A stretch of DNA of 23,334 nucleotides from IMG/VR virus record IMGVR_UViG_3300042374_000056, positions 1-23,334 of that record; one strand, 5' to 3'. Position numbers and translations under genes: made by a program. Origin of the DNA: a virus. The notes beneath the pieces are model-generated. The model saw nothing but the letters and a program-made list of their open reading frames with translations. It made no database searches and had not been told where the DNA came from. Shown here piece by piece: positions 5,777-13,626 of the stretch (within the stretch, counting starts at the first letter, position 1; each line of letters opens with the position of its first letter).

Positions 5777-6054
5777 GCGTTTAGTAAAACAATTTTCCTG
5801 ACCATTGCAACAGGGATATAAAACAAGTTAATACCCTCGCCATCGTGAATACTTTGCAGTAAAGTCACATGGTTTTCTTTAGAGCCAGCGTCGCCAACAG
5901 GCACAAGAAAGCCTACCGACTGGACTAACACTTCACCGTCGTCTTCTACTTCGTCAAGTGTCAGCCAGCCTGCATCACCGCCACACGCATCAGCCCAGTA
6001 GATAAGAGCCACTGGGTATTCTTGCGGTGCGAACTCAGTCGTCTGTTGGGTCAT
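5773..6054 (-). CDS. Small acidic phage protein of unknown function
   Basis: A 93-residue acidic protein starting MTQQTTEFAPQEYPVALIYW. It has strands around ALIYWADACGGDAGWLTLDE and VLVQSVGFLVPVGD, and a hydrophobic C-terminal strand FYIPVAMVRKIVLL. No family is recognised with certainty; similar small beta-rich proteins occur in phages with unknown role. I chose the ATG at 6054 because AGGGGAA lies seven bases upstream; the longer frame to 6147 is out-of-frame reading of the 41-residue gene. It overlaps that gene by 20 bases. Confidence 0.75.
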   Translation of the reverse strand: MTQQTTEFAPQEYPVALIYWADACGGDAGWLTLDEVEDDGEVLVQSVGFLVPVGDAGSKENHVTLLQSIHDGEGINLFYIPVAMVRKIVLLNA

Positions 6055-6160
6055 CAAGAGGTTCCCCTTCCACTCGGCACTCAACACAGTACCGTCCCGT
6101 CTTTGACAGCCACATCTCTCCGCATTGCGGGCACATAAAAAGGTCACGGGTATTTGCCAT
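6035..6160 (-). CDS. 41-residue zinc-ribbon protein
   Basis: A very short gene encoding MANTRDLFMCPQCGEMWLSK, then YCVEC and an acidic tail ending DDPTDD. Two CxxC knuckles (CPQC and CVEC) separated by 15 residues form a zinc ribbon. The neighbouring longer frame over this DNA does not look like protein. No Shine-Dalgarno is present; instead TATTAT stands six bases before the ATG, so the mRNA may be leaderless. Function unknown; such micro-proteins often modify host transcription or translation (inference). Confidence 0.7.
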   Translation of the reverse strand: MANTRDLFMCPQCGEMWLSKTGRYCVECRVEGEPLDDPTDD

Positions 6161-6172
6161 GCCTAAATAATA
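6161..6172 (-). promoter_or_regulatory. Possible leaderless promoter (-10 box)
   Basis: TATTAT at 6172-6167 lies six bases before the ATG at 6160, so transcription would begin at or near the start codon. No good -35 is visible. The same string TATTAT-Y-TAGGC recurs before the gene starting at 18847. Confidence 0.4.
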
Positions 6173-6180
6173 CTAGAGGT

Positions 6181-6315
6181 TTAGGCTGCTTGGGTTTGCT
6201 TACTGCGTAAGGATTCTAACTGTGTTACAGCCCAGAAGAATTGGTCTTGTTGTGCTGGTTGAACATGGATTTTAGATAGGAAATACAGGAGTGTTTCAAT
6301 TGCTTCGTTAGTCAT
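6181..6315 (-). CDS. 44-residue helical protein of unknown function
   Basis: Starting at ATG 6315 the product is MTNEAIETLLYFLSKIHVQP followed by AQQDQFFWAVTQLESLRSKQ, probably two amphipathic helices. The frame continues to a TTG at 6363, but that part overlaps the previous gene and is less likely. CTTAAG stands just upstream of the ATG (6320-6325) in place of a ribosome site. Function unknown; its position after the endolysin block suggests a small lysis-associated or accessory protein. Confidence 0.5.
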   Translation of the reverse strand: MTNEAIETLLYFLSKIHVQPAQQDQFFWAVTQLESLRSKQTQAA

Positions 6316-6334
6316 AGGACTTAAGACTCTATCA

Positions 6335-6565
6335 CTACCAAGGCTTCGTAATGTAATCCTCAACCTTTGTCATACGGTTTTCAATGCGGTCAATAGCATC
6401 ACGCAATGAAGTACCACCGTTATTATTCATGTGCATCTCAACAGTAGTGATTGCTTTATCTAGTCGTTGTCCCCACCGAAAAACAGGTCTAACAAGACTA
6501 CGATAGATAACACCGATAGAAACAATAGACCCAGCAATTGTAGCAAGAACACTAACTACCGTCAT
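6335..6565 (-). CDS. DUF2746-like membrane and coiled-coil protein
   Basis: A 76-residue protein. Residues 2-22 (VVSVLATIAGSIVSIGVIYR) form one transmembrane helix, followed by a basic patch (RPVFRWGQRLDK). A soluble part then carries NNNGGTSLRDAIDRIENRM, the motif of DUF2746-like actinophage proteins encoded near lysins. A holin or holin-accessory role is plausible, with the coiled coil on the cytoplasmic side; this is inference. The start overlaps the endolysin stop as ATGA. Confidence 0.8.
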   Translation of the reverse strand: MTVVSVLATIAGSIVSIGVIYRSLVRPVFRWGQRLDKAITTVEMHMNNNGGTSLRDAIDRIENRMTKVEDYITKPW

Positions 6566-7131
6566 TTCCCGTCACACCACTGCCAATGCCAGTGTTCAAA
6601 CTCTGGCGACTTCATGTTGTCCCCTTGAAGATAAAACCCAAAGGCAGGTGCGTTCTCACACATCCACTTAAAGCCCTTCTTATCGGATGCCAAGCCGACA
6701 ATGTTGCCACCCTTGCCTTCCGTTGCCAGGTCAATAGCAAGACCCCAGCCGTGGTTAGAACCCGACTTACCTGTTGGGTCTGGTGCAGCAGAAGGTGCTT
6801 TGCCTTTCTTAAGAATCCATGTCTTGTTGTCAAACTTGCGGGTCACTGTCTTTGGTTTGCCGAGGCGTGGGTCGTTAGGTTTGGCTACTTCGTAGCGGTC
6901 CATGAACATGGCGAACTGTCCGTCATAGGAACGGTAGTCACCGATGTTGCGGAGATGCACACCTGCTGCCATTGCTGCGTCATACATTTTGTTGAACGCT
7001 TCGGCTGCTTCCTTATACATTTTGCCACCAGTTTTGACACGGACAAGGAGGTTCTTGTCAAGGCGACCATTGATTTGACCTTTCAAACCTGCTGGTACTA
7101 CTAACTTTTTATATGGGAGTGTCTTTGACAT
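6562..7131 (-). CDS. M15-family peptidase, probable endolysin
   Basis: A 189-residue D-alanyl-D-alanine carboxypeptidase/L-Ala-D-Glu endopeptidase-like enzyme (M15, VanY-type). Zinc and catalytic motifs are visible: SNHGWGLAIDLA (about residues 125-136; His and Asp ligands) and, near the end, EHWHWQW with the third His. An upstream YRSYDGQ segment is the usual R-S substrate helix. It would cut the peptide part of host peptidoglycan at lysis. There is no signal peptide, so it needs a holin. The flanking genes are small membrane proteins, giving a lysis cassette. There is no separate wall-binding domain; the N-terminal 60 residues are basic. Confidence 0.92.
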   Translation of the reverse strand: MSKTLPYKKLVVPAGLKGQINGRLDKNLLVRVKTGGKMYKEAAEAFNKMYDAAMAAGVHLRNIGDYRSYDGQFAMFMDRYEVAKPNDPRLGKPKTVTRKFDNKTWILKKGKAPSAAPDPTGKSGSNHGWGLAIDLATEGKGGNIVGLASDKKGFKWMCENAPAFGFYLQGDNMKSPEFEHWHWQWCDGK

Positions 7132-7133
7132 TT

Positions 7134-7307
7134 TTATTCTTCTTCTATCCCAATACCAGCAGCGATGGCAAGGATGTTAATAGCGAAAGCAACTGCGCTA
7201 ATGTATAGAGCCTTATCTAGCGTGTCGCCAGACAGGGTGATAAGCATAAGTCCAGTGCTGGTCAACCATAGTGACAGGCTGATGATGGCTCCTAGATATT
7301 TACGCAT
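7134..7307 (-). CDS. 57-residue membrane protein, holin candidate
   Basis: A short gene encoding MRKYLGAIISLSLWLTSTGL, then MLITLSGDTLDKALYISAVA and FAINILAIAAGIGIEEE. It shows two transmembrane helices (about 5-25 and 33-51) with a short Asp-containing turn, positive N-terminus and acidic C-terminus, the shape of a class II holin. The stop is two bases before the M15 endolysin ATG. No strong Shine-Dalgarno is seen. The holin role is inferred from size, topology and position. Confidence 0.75.
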   Translation of the reverse strand: MRKYLGAIISLSLWLTSTGLMLITLSGDTLDKALYISAVAFAINILAIAAGIGIEEE

Positions 7308-7320
7308 AGGTTGTACTTTA

Positions 7321-8352
7321 TCACTTTCGTTTAGTTGGGATAACCATGAGGGATGTCATGATGGTGATGGCGATGAGGGCACGGCGGGTACTGACAGGTA
7401 CCGTTGAACCAATGGGGACATAGGTGTCTATTGCCCCACCGAAAACATTGACCGATGCTTCAAAGGATTCACGGACAGCAACGGGTGCATCTTGTACGGC
7501 TGAGACAAGAGCAACCAGTTGTTCCTCACTTAAGTCATCAACTACTAGAGCATCAAAGACTTGGGTTGCTTCCTCTGCGGTGATGGTAGCCAACGCTTCA
7601 GGGTCAGTAGCCAAAGCCACTGCTTCTTCAGGACTTACGACAGGAGGCACTACGATTGGTGGCGTAGTCGTGGAGGTAGTAGATGTACTTGTTGTTGTTG
7701 GTGCCAGCGTTGATGTTGTCGTGGTTGGCACGGTTGATGGAGGCACAGTTGTTTGAGGAATGGGAACAGTAGATGTGGTGGTTGTTGGCAACACTGTGGT
7801 TGTTGTGGGCGTTTCTGTTGTGGTGGTGGTAGATGTACTTGTCGTGGTTGGTGGCAGCGTTGTTGATGTTGTTGTTGTACTGGTCGTTGTAGTTGTACTA
7901 GTTGTTGTGGTTGTAGATGTAGTGGTTGTCGGCTCTTCAGTAGTAGATGTCGTGTTGGCTGGTTGCCCATTGAAACCCAACTCGTACTGCTCGTTCCAGC
8001 CAGGGCTACCACGCCACACATCAGGTTGGTGGCAGCAAGTACCCGCCCGTAAACGATACCGACCAGGCTGCACCTCTAAAGATATATACGACTGCAAACC
8101 AAGATGGTCGTCGTTAGTTGCTAACTGAACACCTTGTTCGTCGTATAGCCACAGTTGAGGGTCAGAGTTGAACCCGTCAACCATGTATGTCTGCGCCACA
8201 AACTGTGTTGGCACGGTGTATTCAAACCAGTAATCCGTTGGACTAGTGATGATTGGATTTTCTGCACTGACATCAGATGCCAGAAACAGAATGGAAAGTA
8301 CAACCCCTACGAGGGCGTAACGGCTACCCCTTTTTGCCGAAGGCTGCTGCAA
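7321..8352 (-). CDS. Secreted Thr-rich mucin-like membrane-anchored protein
   Basis: A 343-residue protein starting at TTG 8352, overlapping the holin-like gene by 29 bases. It has a basic N-terminus, a hydrophobic signal (ALVGVVLSILFLA) and an ASDVSA cleavage site. Residues about 35-130 form a beta-rich domain (YWFEYTVPTQFVAQTYMVDG, LWLYDEQG, PGRYRLRAGTCC) resembling PPC-type domains of secreted proteins. Then comes a Thr/Ser/Pro mucin-like stalk (about 132-240), an acidic helical region (PEEAVALATDPEALATITAE) and STVPVSTRRALIAITIMTSL with KRK at the end, a C-terminal membrane anchor. It should be displayed on the infected cell surface. It lies between a holin-like and a lysin gene; superinfection exclusion, adhesion or a lysis role are all possible. 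Confidence 0.82.
   Translation of the reverse strand: MQQPSAKRGSRYALVGVVLSILFLASDVSAENPIITSPTDYWFEYTVPTQFVAQTYMVDGFNSDPQLWLYDEQGVQLATNDDHLGLQSYISLEVQPGRYRLRAGTCCHQPDVWRGSPGWNEQYELGFNGQPANTTSTTEEPTTTTSTTTTTSTTTTTSTTTTSTTLPPTTTSTSTTTTTETPTTTTVLPTTTTSTVPIPQTTVPPSTVPTTTTSTLAPTTTSTSTTSTTTPPIVVPPVVSPEEAVALATDPEALATITAEEATQVFDALVVDDLSEEQLVALVSAVQDAPVAVRESFEASVNVFGGAIDTYVPIGSTVPVSTRRALIAITIMTSLMVIPTKRK
7664..7951. repeat. Low-complexity Thr/Pro codon repeats
   Basis: Imperfect short repeats of GTTGTTGT and GGTTGT type on the plus strand, reading as (T/S/P)n on the minus strand. They encode the stalk of the mucin-like protein and create artificial Val-rich frames on the plus strand. Length variation by slippage is expected. 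Confidence 0.8.
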
Positions 8353-8551
8353 CTTCTTCTTTAGTGAGGGTTCCGTCTTCAGACCATGAACGAAGCAACG
8401 CTTCAGTTACTTTACCTGCGGCTACTACACCTGCGATGGCTGCTGATTTCCAGAGTTCTACTCCGAAGATTGCGCCACCTGCTACGGCTGCGAGTGCGGA
8501 TGAGCCGAATACCCCAAAGATTCGGAGGACTAATGTTTGTAGTTTTATCAT
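8324..8551 (-). CDS. Holin-like membrane protein
   Basis: A 75-residue protein from ATG 8551 (ATGA overlap with the previous stop): MIKLQTLVLRIFGVFGSSAL, then AAVAGGAIFGVELWKSAAIA and GVVAAGKVTEALLRSW, with two hydrophobic Gly/Ala-rich helices. A soluble acidic end follows (EDGTLTKEEVAAAFGKKG). The pattern of TLVLRIFGVFG...AAIAGV and C-terminal DGxLTxEEVxAAF is common among small actinophage membrane proteins next to lysis genes, usually called holins. Function by position and topology; a second holin candidate is at 7134-7307. Confidence 0.75.
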   Translation of the reverse strand: MIKLQTLVLRIFGVFGSSALAAVAGGAIFGVELWKSAAIAGVVAAGKVTEALLRSWSEDGTLTKEEVAAAFGKKG

Positions 8552-8844
8552 GGGTTTTCCTTTGGTATCCATCGGCAGGTTTGTTCGTCAAAGTCTACAT
8601 CATCCCGATTGCATGGGGGTATGAAGGCATCCCGTTGTGGGTCGTAGGTGAACCCTGGTCCTGCATAGTTTTTGCGGAAGTTTCCGTTGTATGAGGTTTG
8701 AACATAGGTTCCTTCACCGAACTGTTGACAAAAGGCTTGACCTATGGCTTCGGATTCGTTGCCGTTGGCATCTAGGATGTCGTCGTTCCCGATGACGATG
8801 ACTCTGGTGACTGTGTTGTTTTCTAGTTGTGCAAAATGTGCCAT
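8548..8844 (-). CDS. Conserved tail-associated phage protein
   Basis: A 98-residue protein starting MAHFAQLENNTVTRVIVIGN, with NESEAIGQAFCQQFGEGTYVQTSYNG (residues about 30-55), NFRKNYAGPGFTYDP and RWIPKENP at the end. This is a well-known small phage family present next to tail fibre genes in cyanophages, actinophages and other aquatic phages; its exact job is unknown but is thought to be structural. It follows the glycine-rich fibre gene by two bases and overlaps the holin-like gene by four. Confidence 0.85.
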   Translation of the reverse strand: MAHFAQLENNTVTRVIVIGNDDILDANGNESEAIGQAFCQQFGEGTYVQTSYNGNFRKNYAGPGFTYDPQRDAFIPPCNRDDVDFDEQTCRWIPKENP

Positions 8845-8846
8845 GT

Positions 8847-9869
8847 TTACGGTCCGTAGTATCTGAATTGTGCGTATCCTGAACCACCTGCTGCACCACC
8901 ATAGAATAAAGTTTCCCTAATGCCGCATCCGCCTTGTCCTGTGTTGGCTGGTCCAAATGTTGCTGGCGTTCCGTTTGTACCACCAATGTTTTGTGCGCCT
9001 CCGCCTCCGCCTCCGTAACCGCTGCTTGCTGCACCACCGTTACCTCCGTTTTGTGTAGTACCAGCACCCGCAGAAGCGTCTCCGCCGACTCCACCAGCAC
9101 CACCGCCGCCGCCACCTGCACCACCATAGGTAAGACCGCCTGCATTTCCATTACCTGAAGCACCACCTCTGGAACCAAAACCACCAGGACCGATAGTTGG
9201 GTAAGCACCAGCGTTAGCGGTAACAGTGGTACTTCCAGCAATACTTGATGCGTTACCACCAAGACCCGAAAGAGCAGCACCACCTGCGCCAATTGTGACA
9301 ACAACACTAGACCCAACAGAGATAGAAGCCGAAGTAACAACAGCACCGCCTCCGCCTCCACACGCTTGAAAGTCATCCTCGTCTGCACCAGCGGAACCGC
9401 CACCAACAACAAACAAGTCCAGAATAGAAGTAATAGCCAAACCGCTAGTGCCTGAAGTTGGGCGTGGGTTTGTCCAAGTGCTAGAACTATTGAAAGTTTG
9501 GTATGCCTTCAACGAATAAGTAGTGAACGAACCACCAATAGAACTGGTTGTTACAAACCCACTAGAGTTTGTGACCCTAAAACGAACATAATAAACAGTG
9601 CCATTAGACAACCCTGTGGCGTTGTAAGTACAAGCCGTACTGGTCGCACCCTGCGCAATGGTTGAGTTAGTGGAAGCAGTAAAAAAAGCCGAGTTGCCAG
9701 AAGCAAACGATGCTGAAGTTGAATACTGGAACTCAACCAAAGTAATGTTGCGATTACCTGTTGTGTTTACAGTTGCATTAAAGACAGCAGTGTCTTGGTT
9801 GTAATTAGTTGTAGACCCAATCGTTAAAGTGGGGGCTACAACTGCACCAGAAGAAGCACCAAGAAGCAT
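8847..9869 (-). CDS. Glycine-rich tail fibre protein with Fn3-like domain (copy 1)
   Basis: A 340-residue protein. Residues about 20-125 look like a fibronectin-III-like repeat (ITLVEFQYSTSASF... GLSNGTVYYVRFRVTNSSGF). Next comes YQTFNSSSTWTNP leading to DLFVVGGGSAG, the start of a glycine-rich domain with many GGGGG runs, ending YAQFRYYGP. Such glycine-rich tips act as receptor-binding fibre ends or adhesins in other phages. The ATG at 9869 overlaps the previous stop (TAATG), so I prefer it to the start at 9899. It is paralogous to the gene at 15766-16767. Confidence 0.85.
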   Translation of the reverse strand: MLLGASSGAVVAPTLTIGSTTNYNQDTAVFNATVNTTGNRNITLVEFQYSTSASFASGNSAFFTASTNSTIAQGATSTACTYNATGLSNGTVYYVRFRVTNSSGFVTTSSIGGSFTTYSLKAYQTFNSSSTWTNPRPTSGTSGLAITSILDLFVVGGGSAGADEDDFQACGGGGGAVVTSASISVGSSVVVTIGAGGAALSGLGGNASSIAGSTTVTANAGAYPTIGPGGFGSRGGASGNGNAGGLTYGGAGGGGGGAGGVGGDASAGAGTTQNGGNGGAASSGYGGGGGGAQNIGGTNGTPATFGPANTGQGGCGIRETLFYGGAAGGSGYAQFRYYGP

Positions 9870-10834
9870 TAGGCTGCCGTGTCTCCAGTTAACACCCATT
9901 CAGTGTCGGAAATTTTAATCAAAGAGGCGACAGAGTATTGTACTCGCAGTTTCAAACCGTTAGCCGAACGCACAGTAACACCTGTATCACCAACAATTGT
10001 TACCTGTCCAGCACCATAGTTAACCACAGTAACAACAGCCCCGTTAGCAAAAGCAATAGAAGAAGTAGGAACCGTAAGGGTCATGGCGGTTGCTTTATTG
10101 CATTGCATCGTGCAGTTAGCATCAACCAAAGCAAGAGTAAAACTATCCGTCTTAGCGGTCAATGTTGGGGCTGCAAGTTTAGGGGAAGTAACAGCCGCAT
10201 CAGCAAGGTCAGCAGCAACAATCGTTCCATCAACAAGGTTCGCAGAAGCAACAGTGATAGCACTCGGCAACGCACCCGTAGCCAACTTACTTAAAGCAAT
10301 CGCAGCAGAAGCATCAATGTTGGCGTTAACAATAGTCCCCCACTCAGGGGCGGTACCACCAGAGTTAACTTTCAATACATGGGCTGCGGTACCAACAACA
10401 AGTTCAGTAAAAGTACCAGGAGTACCCGAACCTTGATACACAACAGAACCAGCGTTAGCATATTTAGATACCAACTCGTTTGCGTGGTTTGCATCAGTAG
10501 CGGTAAACACAGGATAAATAACAGCACCAACATCATGTGCTCGGTCTACGGTGTCATCCACTCCACGACCAGCAACAGATGGACCCCACGCTGAAGTAAC
10601 AGCAGGGTCAACCACCGTCAATGTAGTAGAGGAAGCATAGATAACACAAAGTTTTTCTTCCGTGGTTGTGCCTGGGTCTATAACAACAAAGAAAGGTGTT
10701 CCACTTGTTGACCATCCAGAAATTGCTGTTGCAAGGGTGATGCTTGTAGCGTTAAGGGCAAGACCGCTGCCACCTAAAGTGTTTGATACTGGCGCACCCT
10801 TGTATGACCTTCTGCTTTTACCATTGACTGCCAT
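9869..10834 (-). CDS. Tail fibre / spike protein, paralogue of the collagen-like fibre C-terminus
   Basis: A 321-residue Ala/Thr/Val-rich protein, with a beta-rich N-terminal domain (LATAISGWSTSGTPFFVVID, ending in AHDVGAVIYPVF), a tail-fibre repeat middle (VNANIDASAAIALSKLATGA, ADLADAAVTSPKLA) and a C-terminal beta domain. The last 90 residues resemble those of the 16767-18506 product: shared GAGQVT and GLKLR-QYS blocks, then W/FVL-GD-(T/S)A at the end. The repeat middle (NIDASAAIALSKL, AADLADAAVTSPKLA) is typical of phage fibres. It has TAGGAG four bases before ATG and is coupled to the glycine-rich gene. Confidence 0.82.
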   Translation of the reverse strand: MAVNGKSRRSYKGAPVSNTLGGSGLALNATSITLATAISGWSTSGTPFFVVIDPGTTTEEKLCVIYASSTTLTVVDPAVTSAWGPSVAGRGVDDTVDRAHDVGAVIYPVFTATDANHANELVSKYANAGSVVYQGSGTPGTFTELVVGTAAHVLKVNSGGTAPEWGTIVNANIDASAAIALSKLATGALPSAITVASANLVDGTIVAADLADAAVTSPKLAAPTLTAKTDSFTLALVDANCTMQCNKATAMTLTVPTSSIAFANGAVVTVVNYGAGQVTIVGDTGVTVRSANGLKLRVQYSVASLIKISDTEWVLTGDTAA

Positions 10835-10841
10835 AAAACTC

Positions 10842-12707
10842 CTAGTTTTCTACCGAACGCAAGGTTACTACAAGCGTCCCTTCAAATGCCCAACTGTTAC
10901 CCACAGAATCCACAGGTTCCCAAACAATATCCTCAAGAATGACATTGTGCGTGAAAGACCCTATTTGTAGGGTGACAATACGAGGGGATTCAATCAGTCC
11001 GTCAAAGAAGGTTTGCTCCTCATCAACATCGTAATAGTATTCCTTACCCCTTACCGTTATTGACTTATGTAACATAATAGGGATAGAGAAAACCTGTGAA
11101 CGGAACGGGGCGGCATAGGCTCTAGCCATCCAACGAGTAAAAGTTGGTCCCGTCGTGGCGGTGCCACGCTCTAGAACAAACTTAAACTCTGCTTCAATGG
11201 CTTTAGAATCCGACCCGTTAAATGAGTTCTCCGTATCATTAGCCACAGACCATGTGCCTGCCGATTCGTATGCACCGCCATCAATTTTCAAGTATGAAGT
11301 GATAGACCCGACAAGGGGGGTTGAGCGTGTGTCTATTTTGGCGATGAACTTGCGGTCTGGGATGCCCCACCGCCATGTTCCTGTTTCTATTTCTCCTGAA
11401 GCAACTAGGTTGGCGGAGTCTTCAGCGATGATACCTATACCCGATACGGCAAATAGTTTTTTAGTGGCGAATGGTGTTACTGGGTCATCAAATATAACGA
11501 CGCTGTTTACGGTTGCGGTGCTGGTATGCATGAGGTCGGTAGCAAACGCTGGTGTGTTCGGTGCGGTAAAGACTGATAAGTCTAATGCTCCTAAACCTGT
11601 TGATACACCGTCGTAGTTTGTCCATGTGAAGTAGGAAAACCTGCCGTTTGATGCAAAGTTTTTTACTGCACCAGAGGTGGGAATAAGTTGTCCTGCGATT
11701 AGGTTCGCATCAGTATCGGTGGAGCAATACCGTACACCCTTGTTTGTGCCAAGAAGAACAAACCCAAGGTACGCACTGATGGATGTAACCACTTCCCCTG
11801 TTGGCAGTTGAAGGGCTACAACACCAGCATCTAAAGTACCGTCTGCCTTGATAGTAATTTTATAGATAAGGGATTTCTTACCCGAAAACCCTGCTGCATA
11901 CACAGCGTTTTGTCCTGTGGCTAAACCAACCCATGTAAAAGTTGTGTCGTCTGGGGTGATTGCTGCGGTAAGTGAAGTGCCTGATGCGGGGATGAGCCTT
12001 AAGACATGACTGTATGCGCCGAACATATAGTTCTTTGCAAAGCCTATAAGATAAAAGTTGTCTGTTCCTGTAACAAACTTTGTTGCGTCCACCACGGCTG
12101 GGTCAACACTTGTATCAATTTTGCGTACACCATCAGAAACAAAAGCAATATAAACATCGTTGCCATCTGTTGCCATTGATTGCACATTAGAAGCAGGTTC
12201 GCCCGTGCAGTTGGTCCATGTAGGGCTAGACACATAAGGGTTGGTAGTGAACTTAACATCACCATCCAAAGAAACATAAACACGAGTACCACAAACAACC
12301 ATGTGTTGCGTAGTAGAAGCGTTAGACAACGAAACTTTAGTTGCGTTATGTAAACTCAACTGTCCCTTAACCCAAGGGTTTATACCTTTAGATTTGTAAA
12401 ACCGATAGTCCTTAGACTCGGCAGTATCAGCATACTCTTGCCCCGCACCGCTATGCCAAGAATCCTGCCCTCGTCTCCACAAACCACCAGGGTTAATAGC
12501 AGCCTCGCCAGGGGTAGTTGAATCATCCGTAGAGTCACGCACCCGCTGCTCATAACCCCGTTGAAACTTGCCAGATTTTTGGTCAACCATGAAAGGGCGA
12601 CCATCAATAGCAACAGGAAAAACATTAGGGACCAGTTGAGATACTGCGGTACCAGAATAAAAAGGGGGTGTCCCAAAATACGGGAGGGTAAAAGTTGTTA
12701 CTGGCAT
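10842..12707 (-). CDS. Large virion structural protein, beta-propeller-like
   Basis: A 621-residue beta-rich protein without signal peptide or membrane segment. The N-terminus (TLPYFGTPPFYSGTAVSQLV... NVFPVAIDGRPFMVDQKSGK) resembles phage tail or adaptor structural proteins. Residues about 130-400 contain repeated blade-like strands (MVVCGTRVYVSLDGD, SMATDGNDVYIAFVSDGVRK, VYAAGFSGKKSLIYKI) typical of a beta-propeller. The C-terminal part (RWMARAYAAPF, EEQTFFDGLIESPRIVTLQ, WAFEGTLVVTLRS) is of a tail-protein type. It probably forms a tail hub or nozzle-like part; the exact homologue is not certain. It follows the 295-residue structural gene by three bases. Confidence 0.75.
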   Translation of the reverse strand: MPVTTFTLPYFGTPPFYSGTAVSQLVPNVFPVAIDGRPFMVDQKSGKFQRGYEQRVRDSTDDSTTPGEAAINPGGLWRRGQDSWHSGAGQEYADTAESKDYRFYKSKGINPWVKGQLSLHNATKVSLSNASTTQHMVVCGTRVYVSLDGDVKFTTNPYVSSPTWTNCTGEPASNVQSMATDGNDVYIAFVSDGVRKIDTSVDPAVVDATKFVTGTDNFYLIGFAKNYMFGAYSHVLRLIPASGTSLTAAITPDDTTFTWVGLATGQNAVYAAGFSGKKSLIYKITIKADGTLDAGVVALQLPTGEVVTSISAYLGFVLLGTNKGVRYCSTDTDANLIAGQLIPTSGAVKNFASNGRFSYFTWTNYDGVSTGLGALDLSVFTAPNTPAFATDLMHTSTATVNSVVIFDDPVTPFATKKLFAVSGIGIIAEDSANLVASGEIETGTWRWGIPDRKFIAKIDTRSTPLVGSITSYLKIDGGAYESAGTWSVANDTENSFNGSDSKAIEAEFKFVLERGTATTGPTFTRWMARAYAAPFRSQVFSIPIMLHKSITVRGKEYYYDVDEEQTFFDGLIESPRIVTLQIGSFTHNVILEDIVWEPVDSVGNSWAFEGTLVVTLRSVEN

Positions 12708-12710
12708 GGG

Positions 12711-13598
12711 TTAAACCCTGCTAAGGAAAGTAGGATATTGCCTTGCAAGTCGTGCCGCCTCAGCAGTGATACGGTCACGGCGCATACGGATAATGTTGTT
12801 AATAGAACTAGACACTGACCCTGTAGGTACTTCTTCTGAACGGCGAGTGTCACCTTGTGACTCGGTGAAGTTACGCTTTACTTCTCGTGGCGATACCAAA
12901 CGAATCTGGGCACCCATCATGAGGATATCTTCAGCAGTTGTAGGGAACCCAGCAATGTTTTGAAGGTTCTGTGACTCGCTAGTGACATTAGTAAACGGTG
13001 CTTTATACACCACAATCATGCGTCCAGCACGAACCTGTTCATCAAAACGGATAGCATACCCAGCGTTGAAATCATCGTTTGGTAGGTCACGGATGAGGCG
13101 ACAGCGAGTAATCTTTGGGTAGTCAGTAGCAATATAGCGCACCGTCACAGAAACAAGGTCAATGATTTTGTCTGTAGTTGGCAAGTTGACCATCGTAAAA
13201 GTACCGTTGTAGTTCAACTCAAGGCTTTTGATTTGGTACAAACCATTCATCGGGCTAGATAAGTCGTCTATTTCTGCGTTGATTGCTTCAAGGATTTGCG
13301 ACCTAGGAAACTTAGGGTCAACAAGGGTTATTGAACCACTGATGTGGGTGGCTGCGGTGGTACCGTTCCAGCCTCGTTGAACCGTTGCCGTTTTGGAACC
13401 TTGGGAAACTTCCCAAACATACATCAGTTCGTTATCTATTTGGATAACACCACCAGCCCGCAAACCATTAAGGTCATATTGGAAGACAACAGATGTGGAT
13501 GTAGTAGTCAAGGCACCAACTGTTTTGTTGATTTCCTCTACCGTGCCAGACATTAACTGGCGCAAGGTACGGTCTACTACGGTTCCAACTGTGGACAT
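12711..13598 (-). CDS. Virion structural protein (tail/adaptor type)
   Basis: A 295-residue protein: MSTVGTVVDRTLRQLMSGTV, then a beta region with GGVIQIDNELMYVWEVSQGS and VQRGWNGTTAATH, then SQILEAINAEIDDLSSPMNG, a C-terminal beta part (GRMIVVYKAPF) and a final helix with MMGAQIRLVSPREVKRNF and RMRRDRITAEAARLARQYP. The helix-strand pattern and VQRGWNGT block are frequent in phage virion proteins that connect the head or tail to fibres. AAGGAG lies six bases before ATG. It starts the second structural cluster after the glycosyltransferase. Role as adaptor is inferred. Confidence 0.72.
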   Translation of the reverse strand: MSTVGTVVDRTLRQLMSGTVEEINKTVGALTTTSTSVVFQYDLNGLRAGGVIQIDNELMYVWEVSQGSKTATVQRGWNGTTAATHISGSITLVDPKFPRSQILEAINAEIDDLSSPMNGLYQIKSLELNYNGTFTMVNLPTTDKIIDLVSVTVRYIATDYPKITRCRLIRDLPNDDFNAGYAIRFDEQVRAGRMIVVYKAPFTNVTSESQNLQNIAGFPTTAEDILMMGAQIRLVSPREVKRNFTESQGDTRRSEEVPTGSVSSSINNIIRMRRDRITAEAARLARQYPTFLSRV

Positions 13599-13626
13599 GC
13601 AAACTCCTTGTGTTCAGCCAAGGCAA

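Noticed and set aside
7424-8128. Plus-strand Val-rich frames opposite the mucin-like gene
   Set aside because: Antisense of Thr codons (ACA/ACT to TGT/AGT and GTT); no ribosome site and no protein-like organisation.
8714-9412. Minus-strand Leu/Val-rich frame inside the glycine-rich fibre
   Set aside because: Shadow of the glycine codons in another frame; the Fn3-like and glycine-rich protein is the real one.
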